From Acidobacteriota bacterium (GTDB lineage: Bacteria > Acidobacteriota > Terriglobia > Bryobacterales > Bryobacteraceae), in the NCBI GenBank assembly GCA_018268715.1, contig JAFDVZ010000009.1:1-64000 (forward strand): a DNA stretch of 64,000 nt, given 5' to 3'. Below the pieces are notes generated by a model. That model ran no database searches. It was given only the letters and a program-made list of their open reading frames with translations, and was not told the DNA's origin. The position numbers were made by a program, and so were the translations under genes. Shown piece after piece: positions 18,075 through 27,298 of the stretch (position 1 is the stretch's first letter; each line of letters begins with the position of its first letter).

Positions 18075-19436
18075 ATGTTCCCATCACTGGACCAAAAGCA
18101 GAGTTCGCAATTGACCTGGGAGCAGCGTCTGCTGAAGAACTCAGCCCGCCCGAAGTCGGCGCTCAAGCCTGAGTACCAGGAACTGAAGTTCACCCTTCAT
18201 CGCAAACTTGTCGACAAGATCAACCTAGAAGCGCTCGCCTCAATCGACAATCAGCGTGTCCGCGGCGAGGTGCGGCAGGCGCTACTGTCGCTGATCGACT
18301 CCGAACCTACGCTTCTGAGCGCAATCGAGAAACAGCAGATCAGCGATGAAGTGCTCGACGAGGTCTTCGGTCTTGGGCCACTCGAACCGCTACTGCAGGA
18401 CCCCACGATTTCGGACATACTGGTGAACACCCACAAGCAGGTCTATGTAGAACGAAAGGGTCTGCTAGAGCTGACGAGCGTCAGCTTTCGTGATGACCAG
18501 CACTTGTTCCGCATCATTGACAAGATCGTATCCCAGGTCGGTCGCCGGATCGACGAATCGACGCCGATGGTGGATGCTCGGCTAAGCGACGGCTCCCGTG
18601 TGAACGCCATCATCCCACCGCTCGCCGTCGACGGACCCCTGTTGTCGATCCGTCGCTTTAGCACCGATAAGTTGATGCCGCCCGATCTGGTGACCCGCAA
18701 GGCGATGACTCCCGGGATGATGGAGTTGTTGGAAGCGGCTGTCAAGGCGCGCCTCAACATCATCATCGCTGGCGGAACTGGCGCTGGGAAGACGACGCTG
18801 TTGAACGCCCTGTCCTTCTTCATCTCTCCTAAGGAAAGAATCGTCACCATTGAGGACGCGGCCGAACTCCAATTGAAGCAGCCCCACATCGCCCGCCTCG
18901 AAACAAGGCCGCCAAACCTCGAAGGTCACGGCGCTGTCCGGCAGCGAGAGTTGCTCGTCAACAGCCTTCGTATGCGGCCCGACCGGATCGTCGTTGGCGA
19001 GGTTCGCGGCGAGGAGGCCCTCGACATGCTCCAGGCGATGAACACCGGGCACGATGGATCGTTAACCACCGTACACGCCAACAGTCCACGTGACGCAATC
19101 TCGCGACTAGAAGTCATGGTTTCGCTGGCCAACTCAAACATGCAGTTGGTGTCGATCCGGCAACAGATTGCCGCCGCGGTCAACCTGCTTGTTCAGGCAT
19201 CGCGCCTGAGCGATGGGTCGCGCCGTGTGATTAGCATTACAGAAGTCACGGGAATGGAAGGCGAGGTTGTGACGCTTCAGGACATCTTCGTGTTCGAAAA
19301 GCGCGGCTTGAATCCCGACGGCCACGTCGTCGGACGCTTCGCCGCTACCGGAATCCGTCCCAAATTCTACGAGAAACTTCTCGCCGCCGGTATTCGGTTG
19401 CGGGCCGACTTGTTCGACGAAGTGGTCGAGGTCTAG
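18075..19436 (+). CDS. cpaF: Tad secretion ATPase CpaF/TadA
   Basis: 453 residues, a hexameric type II/IV secretion ATPase that powers pilus extension, and retraction in some Tad systems. Walker A is [13 protein letters not shown] (about residues 233-245), the Asp box is [14 protein letters not shown], Walker B is [16 protein letters not shown] and the His box is [13 protein letters not shown]. The N-terminal region with [19 protein letters not shown] is typical of CpaF. It is two bases from tadB. Confidence 0.96.
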   Translation: MFPSLDQKQSSQLTWEQRLLKNSARPKSALKPEYQELKFTLHRKLVDKINLEALASIDNQRVRGEVRQALLSLIDSEPTLLSAIEKQQISDEVLDEVFGLGPLEPLLQDPTISDILVNTHKQVYVERKGLLELTSVSFRDDQHLFRIIDKIVSQVGRRIDESTPMVDARLSDGSRVNAIIPPLAVDGPLLSIRRFSTDKLMPPDLVTRKAMTPGMMELLEAAVKARLNIIIAGGTGAGKTTLLNALSFFISPKERIVTIEDAAELQLKQPHIARLETRPPNLEGHGAVRQRELLVNSLRMRPDRIVVGEVRGEEALDMLQAMNTGHDGSLTTVHANSPRDAISRLEVMVSLANSNMQLVSIRQQIAAAVNLLVQASRLSDGSRRVISITEVTGMEGEVVTLQDIFVFEKRGLNPDGHVVGRFAATGIRPKFYEKLLAAGIRLRADLFDEVVEV

Positions 19437-19437
19437 C

Positions 19438-20409
19438 ATGCTCTGGTTCATCGTCACGCTTGCCGTTGTCTGGGTGGTCTGCCTCATCGCCTATTCCCTA
19501 TTTGCGAGGGCGTTCAGCAAACAGGACATCGCACGCATCAAGAGCCGCCTGACATCTGGCGCAAGAGTGGTCACCGAGAGGAAGTCGCAATCCAGATCCA
19601 TTCTGCAGCAGGAGCGACAGGCGGGCAAGGTCATCGCGCACCTCCTCCGGAAGTACAACCTGCTTCCCCGTCTCGAACAACTGATTGAGCAGGCCGGCCT
19701 TCGGTGGCACCCAGTGCGGGTGGCGCACGCGTGTCTGGCCTTGTTTATCATCGCGTTCTTTGTCGCATGGAACCTGATCCCAGTGAATTTCCGCAATCTC
19801 GCGTGGCTCGCCGGGCTCTTTGTTGGCGCCTTGCCGATCCTCTACATCGTGCGGACCCGGCGGTCCAGGCTCTATAAGTTTGAGGAACAATTTCCGGAGA
19901 GCCTGGAGTTCGTCGCACGTTCGATGCGCGCGGGCCATGCGTTCGCGGTTTCGCTCGAGATGATCCACCGCGAGTTCCAGGACCCCCTCGCCGGCGAGTA
20001 CCGCAGGACCTTCGAGGAGCACAACCTTGGCATCCCACTAGACGTGGCTCTCCAGAAATTCGCCAAAAGAGTCCCTTTGCTCGACGTTCACTTTTTCGTT
20101 TCGGCGGTCCTGCTGCAAAAGCGCACCGGCGGAAACCTGGCGGAAATCCTTGACAAGCTAGCCTACATCATCCGCGAGCGGTTCAAGTTACGAGGGCGGA
20201 TCCGCGCGATCAGCGCGCACGGCAGGATGACGGGAACGGCTCTGACGTTGATCCCGGTGGGTGTGGCGGTCATGATGTTCTTCGTCAATCCGGACTACGT
20301 GAAGTTCTTCTTCCTCGATGAGGTCGGGAACCTCATGCTGGGCGCCGCCGTTCTGCTTCAAGTGATCGGATATCTCATCATCCGCCAGATCGTGTCTATT
20401 GAGATTTGA
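19438..20409 (+). CDS. tadB: Tad inner-membrane platform protein TadB
   Basis: 323 residues with the GspF-type domain (about 150-280). The core contains FPESLEFVARSMRAGHAF, and later LLQKRTGGNLAEILDKLA, which is typical of TadB. Hydrophobic segments lie at the N-terminus (2-22), around 95-140, and two at the C-terminus. It forms the inner-membrane platform with TadC and couples to CpaF. It starts two bases after cpaF and ends three bases before tadC. Confidence 0.94.
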   Translation: MLWFIVTLAVVWVVCLIAYSLFARAFSKQDIARIKSRLTSGARVVTERKSQSRSILQQERQAGKVIAHLLRKYNLLPRLEQLIEQAGLRWHPVRVAHACLALFIIAFFVAWNLIPVNFRNLAWLAGLFVGALPILYIVRTRRSRLYKFEEQFPESLEFVARSMRAGHAFAVSLEMIHREFQDPLAGEYRRTFEEHNLGIPLDVALQKFAKRVPLLDVHFFVSAVLLQKRTGGNLAEILDKLAYIIRERFKLRGRIRAISAHGRMTGTALTLIPVGVAVMMFFVNPDYVKFFFLDEVGNLMLGAAVLLQVIGYLIIRQIVSIEI

Positions 20410-20412
20410 TCC

Positions 20413-21333
20413 ATGACTTTGATACTCAGTGTCGGCGTCTTCTTGCTAATGGTTGTGCTGCTCACCTTGGTTGGCACCCGGATGTATGTGCGGCCCAAGG
20501 CCGCAATAGACCGCGTCGTCGACACCACGTTCGATTCCAACGAGCCCGTACCCGTTCATCCAAGCCTTGTATTCCGAGACCTGTTGCAGAAGTTGGGCAA
20601 CCTGATTCCGGCATCTCCCAAGGATGTATCCGTCATGCAGCGCCGGCTGATCCGGGCGGGATTCCGGAACGAAAAGGCGTTGAGATATCTCTACGGGGCA
20701 AAGGCCGTGTTGGCAATCGGATTGCCGTTGCTGATGGTCCTAATGGTTGCGAACAGCTCAGCCGATCCTTCCAATAAGTTCATCGCAGTGGTCGCTTCCG
20801 CCGCGGTGGGATTTTTCGGTCCTAACGAGTACATTCGAACCGCGGCGAAGCGCCGACAGAAGGAGATTTCGCGAGGACTTCCGAACGCGCTCGATCTGAT
20901 GGTGGTTTGCGTGGAATCCGGACTCGGCCTCGACCAGGCGATCGTACAGGTCTCCAAGGAACTCGAGCATGCTCATCCGGACATCAGCGAGGAGTTCGCG
21001 TTGATGAATCTAGAGTTGAAGGCTGGCAAACGTCGTATCGAGGCTTTGAGGAATCTGGCGGACAGAAGCGCTTCTGAAGATTTGAAGAAGCTTGTCGCCG
21101 TGCTGATTCAGGCCGATAAATTCGGCACCGGCGTCGCGCAGAGTTTACGAGCACACGCAGACTACATGCGTGTGCAGGCGAGGCAGATCGCTGAAGAGAA
21201 GGCGGCGAAACTCGGTGTGAAGCTGGTGTTTCCAATCTTCTTCTGCATTTTGCCATCGCTGTTTGTGGTGACGGTGGGTCCGGTCGTAGTCAAGATCATT
21301 CGGGAACTAATCCCGATGATGAACAACATGTAG
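20413..21333 (+). CDS. tadC: Tad inner-membrane platform protein TadC
   Basis: 306 residues, the second GspF-type platform protein. The core reads LPNALDLMVVCVESGLGLDQAI, with FGTGVAQSLRAHADYMR further on; both are typical of TadC. Membrane segments lie at the N-terminus, around 98-140 and near the C-terminus (VFPIFFCILPSLFVVTVG). Its end is 21 bases before a 31-codon membrane peptide gene. In other Tad loci tadD, tadE, tadF and tadG would follow; here they do not. Confidence 0.94.
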   Translation: MTLILSVGVFLLMVVLLTLVGTRMYVRPKAAIDRVVDTTFDSNEPVPVHPSLVFRDLLQKLGNLIPASPKDVSVMQRRLIRAGFRNEKALRYLYGAKAVLAIGLPLLMVLMVANSSADPSNKFIAVVASAAVGFFGPNEYIRTAAKRRQKEISRGLPNALDLMVVCVESGLGLDQAIVQVSKELEHAHPDISEEFALMNLELKAGKRRIEALRNLADRSASEDLKKLVAVLIQADKFGTGVAQSLRAHADYMRVQARQIAEEKAAKLGVKLVFPIFFCILPSLFVVTVGPVVVKIIRELIPMMNNM

Positions 21334-21354
21334 GTTCGCTGAAAGGAGATCAAA

Positions 21355-21450
21355 ATGATGGAAAGCGGATTGATTCGCATTGTATGCGCAGTTCTGGCTG
21401 TATTGTTTCTCGGCGTCATTGTGCTTCGTCGCAAGAAGACGTCTGAGTAG
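21355..21450 (+). CDS. 31-residue single-pass membrane peptide
   Basis: A very short gene with a strong Shine-Dalgarno (AGGAG, 21344-21348, six bases before the ATG). The peptide starts MMESGLIRIV, has one hydrophobic helix (about residues 6-24), and ends with the positively charged tail LRRKKTSE. The topology would place the C-terminus in the cytoplasm. It sits directly behind tadC and reads like an accessory subunit of the Tad inner-membrane platform, or possibly a very small pilin-like subunit. It has no leader-peptidase motif, so I favour the accessory role. The evidence is the ribosome site, the hydrophobic pattern and the position. Confidence 0.6.
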   Translation: MMESGLIRIVCAVLAVLFLGVIVLRRKKTSE

Positions 21451-21593
21451 GCGCCGAGGGGGGCGCATGGCGGCCGATCCTTGTGTCCCCTTCATTTCAG
21501 CGAAGACGCGGTGGCTCGGGCCACGGCGCGGAATCGCTGCAAGAGTTCGAGAACAGGCATGGAGAGTCCGTCAGTCGAGTAGCGAGGAGTGCG

Positions 21594-24569
21594 ATGTTGC
21601 GCAAACACTGTTTGTGGGCAATTGGCGTTTATGTGAGTTGCGGCCTGGCGGTCGCGTCCGGAACCCTCGGGAGGGTGGTTTCGATCGGCGGAGCGGCGGC
21701 GGATTTGGCGCTTGACGAAGCCCGCGGTTATCTGTACGTGGCGAACTTTACAGCCAACCGGATTGAGCAGATGTCGCTTGCGAGCAACACCATCCAGACC
21801 TCAATCAACGTCCCCTCCCAACCCAGTTCCCTGTCGCTTTCGCCCGACGGCCGGTATCTTGTTGTGGCGCACTATGGCAACTACGCTGCGCCGGCCTCGT
21901 CGGGCAACGCACTGACCGTCATCGACCTCGGCAGCGGCGGAAAGCAGACGTTCGCGCTCGGCAATCCGCCATTGGGTGTTGCATTCGGCGTCGACGGTCG
22001 GGCCCTCATCATCACGACGGCCGAGTTTATCCTGTTCGACCCATTAACCGGAACAACCCAGGTCCTCGACACCGTGTCAGGAGTTCAGGCTAAGACATTG
22101 CCAGCCGATCCGGGCGGCGCCACCTTTCCCGCCAACATTGTCGCCGCCTCCGTCGCAGTGTCTGGCGACGGAACCAAGATGTATGGCTTGACCGACCAGT
22201 TCATGTTCAGCTATAACGTGACGTTGCAGAACCTTGCCGTGATCGGATACGTGTCGAGCCCGACTCAAGGGCCGCGCGTCGTTAGCGTGAACAGGGATGG
22301 CAGCTACTACACTTCCGGCTGGACGCTCAACGACCGATTTGGGAACTTGGTCGCCGAGTTTCCATCCGCGACGGGGGCTCTCAACATAGGTAGCCACCAG
22401 TTCGATTCAGGCCGGGGACTTATTTACGCTCAAGTGCCTTCGACAACTGCCACGGGATCTGAACCCATCCTGCAGGTGCTCGACGCTGACAATCTGAACG
22501 TGCGCGAACAATACTATCTGCCCGAGAATCTTTCCGGAAAGAGTGTCCTGAGTTCCGACTCGAACACGATGTACTCGGTTTCGGACAGCGGCGTGCTCGT
22601 GATACCTGTAGGCCGCCTCAACTCGGCGCCCCGCGTATCGGCCCAGAAGGAGGACGTCGTATTCAACGGCAACTTCTGCGATCGGCGCGTGGCGTCTCAA
22701 CAGATTCTCATCACCGATCCCGGCGGCGGGAATACACCGTTCAGCCTTTCGACAACTGCCAGTGGTGTCACGATTTCGCCTTCGTCAGGCACTACGCCGG
22801 CATCGGTGACGATCTCGGTGGACCCGAACGTCTTCCAAAACCAGAAGGGCACGAGCACAGCGGTCATCACCCTGACGTCCGCCACCGCGGCCAACTTGCC
22901 TCCGCCGATCCGCGTCCTGGTCAACATGAAGGATCCCGACCAGCGCGGAACCGCAGTGGACGTTCCTGGGAAACTGGTCGATGTCCTAGCCGACCCTGCG
23001 CGTAAACGCTTCTATGTTCTTCGGCAGGATCGCAATCAGGTGCTTGTATTTGATTCCACCAATAGCACCCAGATCGCCACGCTCAGGACCACAAATGTCC
23101 CGACTCAAATGGCGATCACCTTCGACCAGCGATACCTCCTGGTCGGAAGCAACGATTCCCAGATCATTCCGGTATTCGACCTCGAGACGTTGCAGGCGCT
23201 TTCTCCAATTATCATGCCCGGAGGCCACTATCCCCGGTCTGTGGCAGCGTCGGCCAAGGCCATCCTGGCCGCATGTCGCGTGGCCGGCCCCACTCACACG
23301 GTCGACCGTGTGGACCTTAACTCCCGTAGCGCCACCGCCCTGCCAACCCTCGGCGTTTTCAAGAACGACATTAACGTTAACACAAATCTTGTCGCTACTC
23401 CGAACGGGTCCGCAATACTCTCCGCGGCGGCGGACGGGACGATCATGCTCTACGACGCCAACGTCGACAGTTTCACCGTACGGCGAAAAGACTACTCAGC
23501 CTTGAATGGCGCGTATGCCGCTTCCAGCTACAACCGGTACGTCGTCAGTAACTACCTTCTCAATTCCTCTCTCGTTACAGTCGCGAAACTCGAATCGGCG
23601 ACTGGGCAATCCTCGGGATTCGCATTTGTGGACCAGGACGGGCTCCGTACTACGGCCCCCGATGCAGCAAGCCCGGGGGTGATACAGAAGGTTGACGTTA
23701 GCACAGGTACCGGCATCAGCCCGACGCGGCTCGCGGAGGCGCCACTCCTCGGCGACAAGACCTACGCCTTCACGAGGACCCTTGCGCCCTTGGCCGACCG
23801 CTCCGGGATTATAAGCCTCACCACCTCAGGATTCACCATCCTTCCGTGGTCCTATGACGCCTCGGTCGCTCCGCCCAGGATCAGCCGTGTAGTCAACGCC
23901 GCCGATCTCGGAACGTCGATCGCACCTGGTGGACTTGTTTCGATTTTCGGCACGAACATGAGCCCGGTCAACATCGCCACTAACGAGATCCCGCTTCCAA
24001 CGGCCCTCGGCAACAGTTGCCTGACTGTGAACGGCCTTCCGATCCCCCTGATCTTCGCATCACCGACACAAATTAACGCGCAGGTGCCCTTTCAGGCGAC
24101 TGGAAACGTCACGCTCATCGTCCGCACGCCGGGCGGGATCAGCGACAACTACTACCTGACAATTCAGCCGAATGCGCCCGGGGTTTTCCGCGCCGCAGTC
24201 CAGGGATACGAATCGCTGATCCCGACCGTGGTTCGCGCAGAGAACGCCACCATCTCCACCACATCGAATCCGGTCCATCGCGGCGATGTATTGACCATCT
24301 ACTTGACGGGCATGGGACAGACGTCTCCGGCGGTGGAAACCGGACAGGCGTCGCCATCGAGTCCCTTGGCGACGGTCCTGACGTCACCTACCGTGTCCCT
24401 CGGAGGCATCGGGCTGCCAGTCTCCTACGCAGGCCTAACACCTGGCCAGGTGGGCGTGTACCAGATCAATGTCGCAGTGCCTAGAAACGTGCCCACTGGA
24501 CTCTCCGTACCGCTGAGCATCAACCAGGGATCCGGAACGACCTCTCTGCAATTACGGGTAGTCGAATAG
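21594..24569 (+). CDS. Large secreted beta-propeller protein with Solibacter-type C-terminal domain
   Basis: 991 residues from the ATG at 21594, which has AGGAG eight bases upstream; the frame is open from 21483. A signal-like segment (LWAIGVYVSCGLAVASG) is followed by YVTN-type propeller repeats (DEARGYLYVANF, LSPDGRYLVVAHYG, and a second set from about 480, DPARKRFYVLRQDRNQVLVFD). A middle Ig-like part (about 365-460) separates the two propellers. The C-terminus (about 765-991) is the TIGR03437-type domain with VSIFGTNMSP, SPTQINAQVPFQ and LTGMGQTSP. Function unknown; extracellular adhesion or carbohydrate binding is the usual guess. It follows the Tad genes and could be a surface factor linked to them. 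Confidence 0.85.
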   Translation: MLRKHCLWAIGVYVSCGLAVASGTLGRVVSIGGAAADLALDEARGYLYVANFTANRIEQMSLASNTIQTSINVPSQPSSLSLSPDGRYLVVAHYGNYAAPASSGNALTVIDLGSGGKQTFALGNPPLGVAFGVDGRALIITTAEFILFDPLTGTTQVLDTVSGVQAKTLPADPGGATFPANIVAASVAVSGDGTKMYGLTDQFMFSYNVTLQNLAVIGYVSSPTQGPRVVSVNRDGSYYTSGWTLNDRFGNLVAEFPSATGALNIGSHQFDSGRGLIYAQVPSTTATGSEPILQVLDADNLNVREQYYLPENLSGKSVLSSDSNTMYSVSDSGVLVIPVGRLNSAPRVSAQKEDVVFNGNFCDRRVASQQILITDPGGGNTPFSLSTTASGVTISPSSGTTPASVTISVDPNVFQNQKGTSTAVITLTSATAANLPPPIRVLVNMKDPDQRGTAVDVPGKLVDVLADPARKRFYVLRQDRNQVLVFDSTNSTQIATLRTTNVPTQMAITFDQRYLLVGSNDSQIIPVFDLETLQALSPIIMPGGHYPRSVAASAKAILAACRVAGPTHTVDRVDLNSRSATALPTLGVFKNDINVNTNLVATPNGSAILSAAADGTIMLYDANVDSFTVRRKDYSALNGAYAASSYNRYVVSNYLLNSSLVTVAKLESATGQSSGFAFVDQDGLRTTAPDAASPGVIQKVDVSTGTGISPTRLAEAPLLGDKTYAFTRTLAPLADRSGIISLTTSGFTILPWSYDASVAPPRISRVVNAADLGTSIAPGGLVSIFGTNMSPVNIATNEIPLPTALGNSCLTVNGLPIPLIFASPTQINAQVPFQATGNVTLIVRTPGGISDNYYLTIQPNAPGVFRAAVQGYESLIPTVVRAENATISTTSNPVHRGDVLTIYLTGMGQTSPAVETGQASPSSPLATVLTSPTVSLGGIGLPVSYAGLTPGQVGVYQINVAVPRNVPTGLSVPLSINQGSGTTSLQLRVVE

Positions 24570-24600
24570 GGATCGCGATCCGATCCACCAAGGACGAAAG

Positions 24601-25239
24601 ATGAACAGACAATTGTTGCCGCTGTTGGCCGGCGTGCTGATCGTTGCGCCGGTCGCGACCGCCCAGAAGTGGGAAGTGGGCGGTGGCGCTGGCGGAGGAT
24701 TCTACACATCGCGCGATGTCGCCGGTTCGGCAACCACTGGTTCGGTGACGATCAAGGGCGGTCTCGCCGCGAGCGGGTGGTTGGCCAACAACACCAACAA
24801 ACACTGGGGCGGGGAAATCCGTTACGATTTCCAGATGGGCAACCTTCAGGTCTCCTCCGGGTCGACCACTGCCAGTTTCAGTTCGGTGTCCCACGCATTC
24901 CACTACGATCTCGTTTACCACACCGCTCCGCCCAAATCCAAGACGCGCCCATTTGTCGCCTTTGGCGGCGGCGTAAAGGACTACCGAGGCACCGGAACGG
25001 AAGTAGCGGCGCAGCCACTGAACGGGCTGGCACTACTCACCAAGACCTCCGACCTAAAGGGGCTGATCAGCGTGGGCGGCGGCGTCAAGTTCAACGCCGG
25101 GCGCTTCGGCTTCCGCCTAGAAGTTCACGATTACCTAACGCCGTTTCCAACAAAAGTCATTGCTCCGGCTCAAGGGGCGAAGATCGGCGGCTGGATACAG
25201 GATCTGGTCGTGGGTTTCGGGGTCAGCATGCTGAACTAA
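24601..25239 (+). CDS. Outer-membrane beta-barrel protein
   Basis: 212 residues with a signal peptide ending at VAPVATAQK. The mature part alternates polar and hydrophobic residues in short strands joined by Gly-rich turns, for example WEVGGGAGGGFYTS, GGEIRYDFQMGNLQV, RPFVAFGGGVKDYRG and GFRLEVHDYLTPFP, and ends with the aromatic-poor strand DLVVGFGVSMLN. This is the plan of an eight-stranded OmpA/OmpW-like barrel. Its role is unknown. It lies 31 bases after the propeller gene and may be co-transcribed with it. Confidence 0.75.
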   Translation: MNRQLLPLLAGVLIVAPVATAQKWEVGGGAGGGFYTSRDVAGSATTGSVTIKGGLAASGWLANNTNKHWGGEIRYDFQMGNLQVSSGSTTASFSSVSHAFHYDLVYHTAPPKSKTRPFVAFGGGVKDYRGTGTEVAAQPLNGLALLTKTSDLKGLISVGGGVKFNAGRFGFRLEVHDYLTPFPTKVIAPAQGAKIGGWIQDLVVGFGVSMLN

Positions 25240-25316
25240 TCGGTCTGCGGCGGGCCGGAGACGCGGCGGCTGACCAGGTCGCCTCCGGCCGTTCCCCAAG
25301 GACAGCCAATTCACCC

Positions 25317-25637
25317 ATGGACTTCCGTGCAACACCTCTGAACGTGGTAGCGCTTCTGCTCATTGCATTCGCGGTGTGGGTGCTGTACTTTCTCAGCAAG
25401 CGGAAGCTTGACACTAATCTACCGCTGGTCTTCTTCGGAGCTGTCTTTGTCTTCCTTCGATACAGCGAAACGGAGATTCACCCGTACGTGTTCCTGAGCG
25501 GGGCCGCCCTTGCGCTCCTGGTCCGATTCGAGTTCATGAACCGGTTTTTCACCACCCTGGCCCTCGGGCTCGAGTTCATCGTTATCAGCGGAATCGCCGC
25601 GAAGTTCTTCGCCGACGCGTTCGGCTTACGATTCTAA
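25317..25637 (+). CDS. Small membrane protein
   Basis: 106 residues from the ATG at 25317. It has three to four hydrophobic helices: VVALLLIAFAVWVLYFL, LPLVFFGAVFVFL, YVFLSGAALALLV and TLALGLEFIVISGIAAKFF. No conserved catalytic motif is visible and I do not recognise the family. Its last 12 bases overlap the 3' end of the convergent rhodanese gene. It is embedded in a longer open frame whose upstream part is antisense-like noise. Confidence 0.65.
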   Translation: MDFRATPLNVVALLLIAFAVWVLYFLSKRKLDTNLPLVFFGAVFVFLRYSETEIHPYVFLSGAALALLVRFEFMNRFFTTLALGLEFIVISGIAAKFFADAFGLRF

Positions 25638-26015
25638 GGGCAAGCCCGCCGCGAGCCACGCGCGCCAGCCGCCGTCGAGCGAAATCGGATCCGTATACCC
25701 CATCTTCATGAGCGCGTCAGCGGCGAGCGCGGACCGGTAGCCACCGCCACAATAGAGCACCAGTTTCGTACTCTTATCGGGTGCCACGGTTTCGATATCT
25801 CGTTCGATGATTCCCTTCCCCAGATGAATGGCGCCCCGAGCGTGCGCCGCCTGCCACTCCGAGTCCTCGCGGACGTCGATCAGGGTAAATTTCTCGCCCG
25901 AGTTAACTAGGGCTCGGTATCCTCCAATGTCAATCTGGCGGACCCGCGATTTCGCGTCGTTCACCAGCATCAGAAAACCTTCATTGTGAGCTTTCGGTTT
26001 TGGAGCCATATCCAT
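25626..26015 (-). CDS. Rhodanese-domain protein
   Basis: 129 residues from the ATG at 26015; a GTG at 26024 that overlaps the murA stop would add three. It is a single rhodanese domain with CH2A-like LIDVREDSEWQAAHARGAIHLG and the active-site loop YCGGGYRSAL containing the catalytic Cys (about residue 89). Such proteins transfer sulfane sulfur to an acceptor such as cyanide or a thiol. The loop has the single-domain GlpE-like length. It is the last gene of the erpA-murQ-murA-rhodanese group, so an Fe-S or sulfur-related role is possible but not shown. Confidence 0.88.
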   Translation of the reverse strand: MDMAPKPKAHNEGFLMLVNDAKSRVRQIDIGGYRALVNSGEKFTLIDVREDSEWQAAHARGAIHLGKGIIERDIETVAPDKSTKLVLYCGGGYRSALAADALMKMGYTDPISLDGGWRAWLAAGLPLES

Positions 26016-26023
26016 TGATTCCA

Positions 26024-27280
26024 CTACGAAACGCGGCGGATTCGAGCGCCGACACCCGCCAGTTTCGCCTCGATCCTCTCGTAGCCTCGATCGATGTGAT
26101 AAACCCGATCGATCGACGTTTCTCCTCCGGCTACCAGCGCGGCCAGCACCAACGACGCGCTGGCGCGCAGGTCGGATGCAATCACTTCCGCGCCAGTCAA
26201 AGGCGTAGAGCCTGCCACTGCCGCCTGCCGCCCGTCCAAGCGAATATTTGCACCCATGCGCATCAGTTCCAGGGCATGCATGTATCGGTTCTCAAAGATG
26301 GTCTCCGTGATAAACGCGATCCCCTCCGCCTGGGTCATCAGCGCCATGTACTGCGCCTGCAGGTCGGTGGCAAACCCAGGATGTTCCTCGGTAACCATGT
26401 CCGTCGACTTCAATTTCCCGGGACGCCGAACCCGGAGTTGACCCTTTCCGGTCGGCCTGATTTCAGCACCCGCCTGACGCATCTTGACCACTAAGGCATT
26501 TAGATGGTCGGGGTCGCACCCCGAGACCACCAGATCTCCGCCTGTGATGGCGCCAGCGATGAGAAACGTGCCCGCCTCGATGCGATCCGGTATGATCTGA
26601 TGCTCGGCTCCATGGAGGCGCTCCACCCCAATCACTCGGATTGTAGAGGTACCCGCGCCCTCAATTCTGGCTCCCATCTTGCCAAGCAACGCAGCAAGAT
26701 CCGCCACTTCCGGCTCCCGGGCCGCGTTCTCAATCACAGTTTCGCCACTAGCCAGCACCGCCGCCATCAGAACATCTTCGGTTCCGGTAACGGTGATCCG
26801 ATCAAAGTGGATCAGACCGCCGCACAAACCGTGTTCCGCAACGGCTTCCACGTACCCGTGGGACTGCGAGATCCTCGCGCCAAGCAATTCGAGGGCGGAG
26901 ACATGCAGGTTAATCGGCCGCGACCCGATAGCACACCCTCCGGGCATCGAAACCCGAGCACGTCCGCTTCGAGCCACCAACGGGCCCAGCACCAGGCTCG
27001 AGGCCCGCATTGTCTTCACCAGATCGTACGGCGCTTCGGCCTTGTCCATCGATCCGGCGTGCACCACCACCCGCTCGGACGAAACGTCGACGGTGGCCCC
27101 GGTATGCTTCAGCAATCGCTGCATCGTACCGATATCCCGCACCTGTGGAATCCCCAATAGGGTCACGGGGTCGTCCGTCAGCAAACAAGCCGCTAGCGCC
27201 GGCAATGCGGAGTTTTTGGCCCCACTCACAGCGATCTCGCCCTCGAGTGGTATCCCGCCTTGAATCAAAAACTTATCCAT
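26024..27280 (-). CDS. murA: UDP-N-acetylglucosamine 1-carboxyvinyltransferase
   Basis: 418 residues, the normal MurA length. It transfers enolpyruvate from PEP to UDP-GlcNAc, the first committed step of peptidoglycan synthesis, in the cytoplasm. The active-site loop PGGCAIGSRPINLH carries Cys116, the fosfomycin target, so the enzyme is of the Cys type. The N-terminal block GEIAVSGAKNSALPALAACL and the C-terminal SDLRASASLVLAAL and HIDRGYERIEAKL are as in MurA. murQ lies 18 bases upstream on the same strand, pairing de novo synthesis with wall-sugar recycling. Confidence 0.96.
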   Translation of the reverse strand: MDKFLIQGGIPLEGEIAVSGAKNSALPALAACLLTDDPVTLLGIPQVRDIGTMQRLLKHTGATVDVSSERVVVHAGSMDKAEAPYDLVKTMRASSLVLGPLVARSGRARVSMPGGCAIGSRPINLHVSALELLGARISQSHGYVEAVAEHGLCGGLIHFDRITVTGTEDVLMAAVLASGETVIENAAREPEVADLAALLGKMGARIEGAGTSTIRVIGVERLHGAEHQIIPDRIEAGTFLIAGAITGGDLVVSGCDPDHLNALVVKMRQAGAEIRPTGKGQLRVRRPGKLKSTDMVTEEHPGFATDLQAQYMALMTQAEGIAFITETIFENRYMHALELMRMGANIRLDGRQAAVAGSTPLTGAEVIASDLRASASLVLAALVAGGETSIDRVYHIDRGYERIEAKLAGVGARIRRVS

Positions 27281-27298
27281 AGATTGTCAACTAATTGG

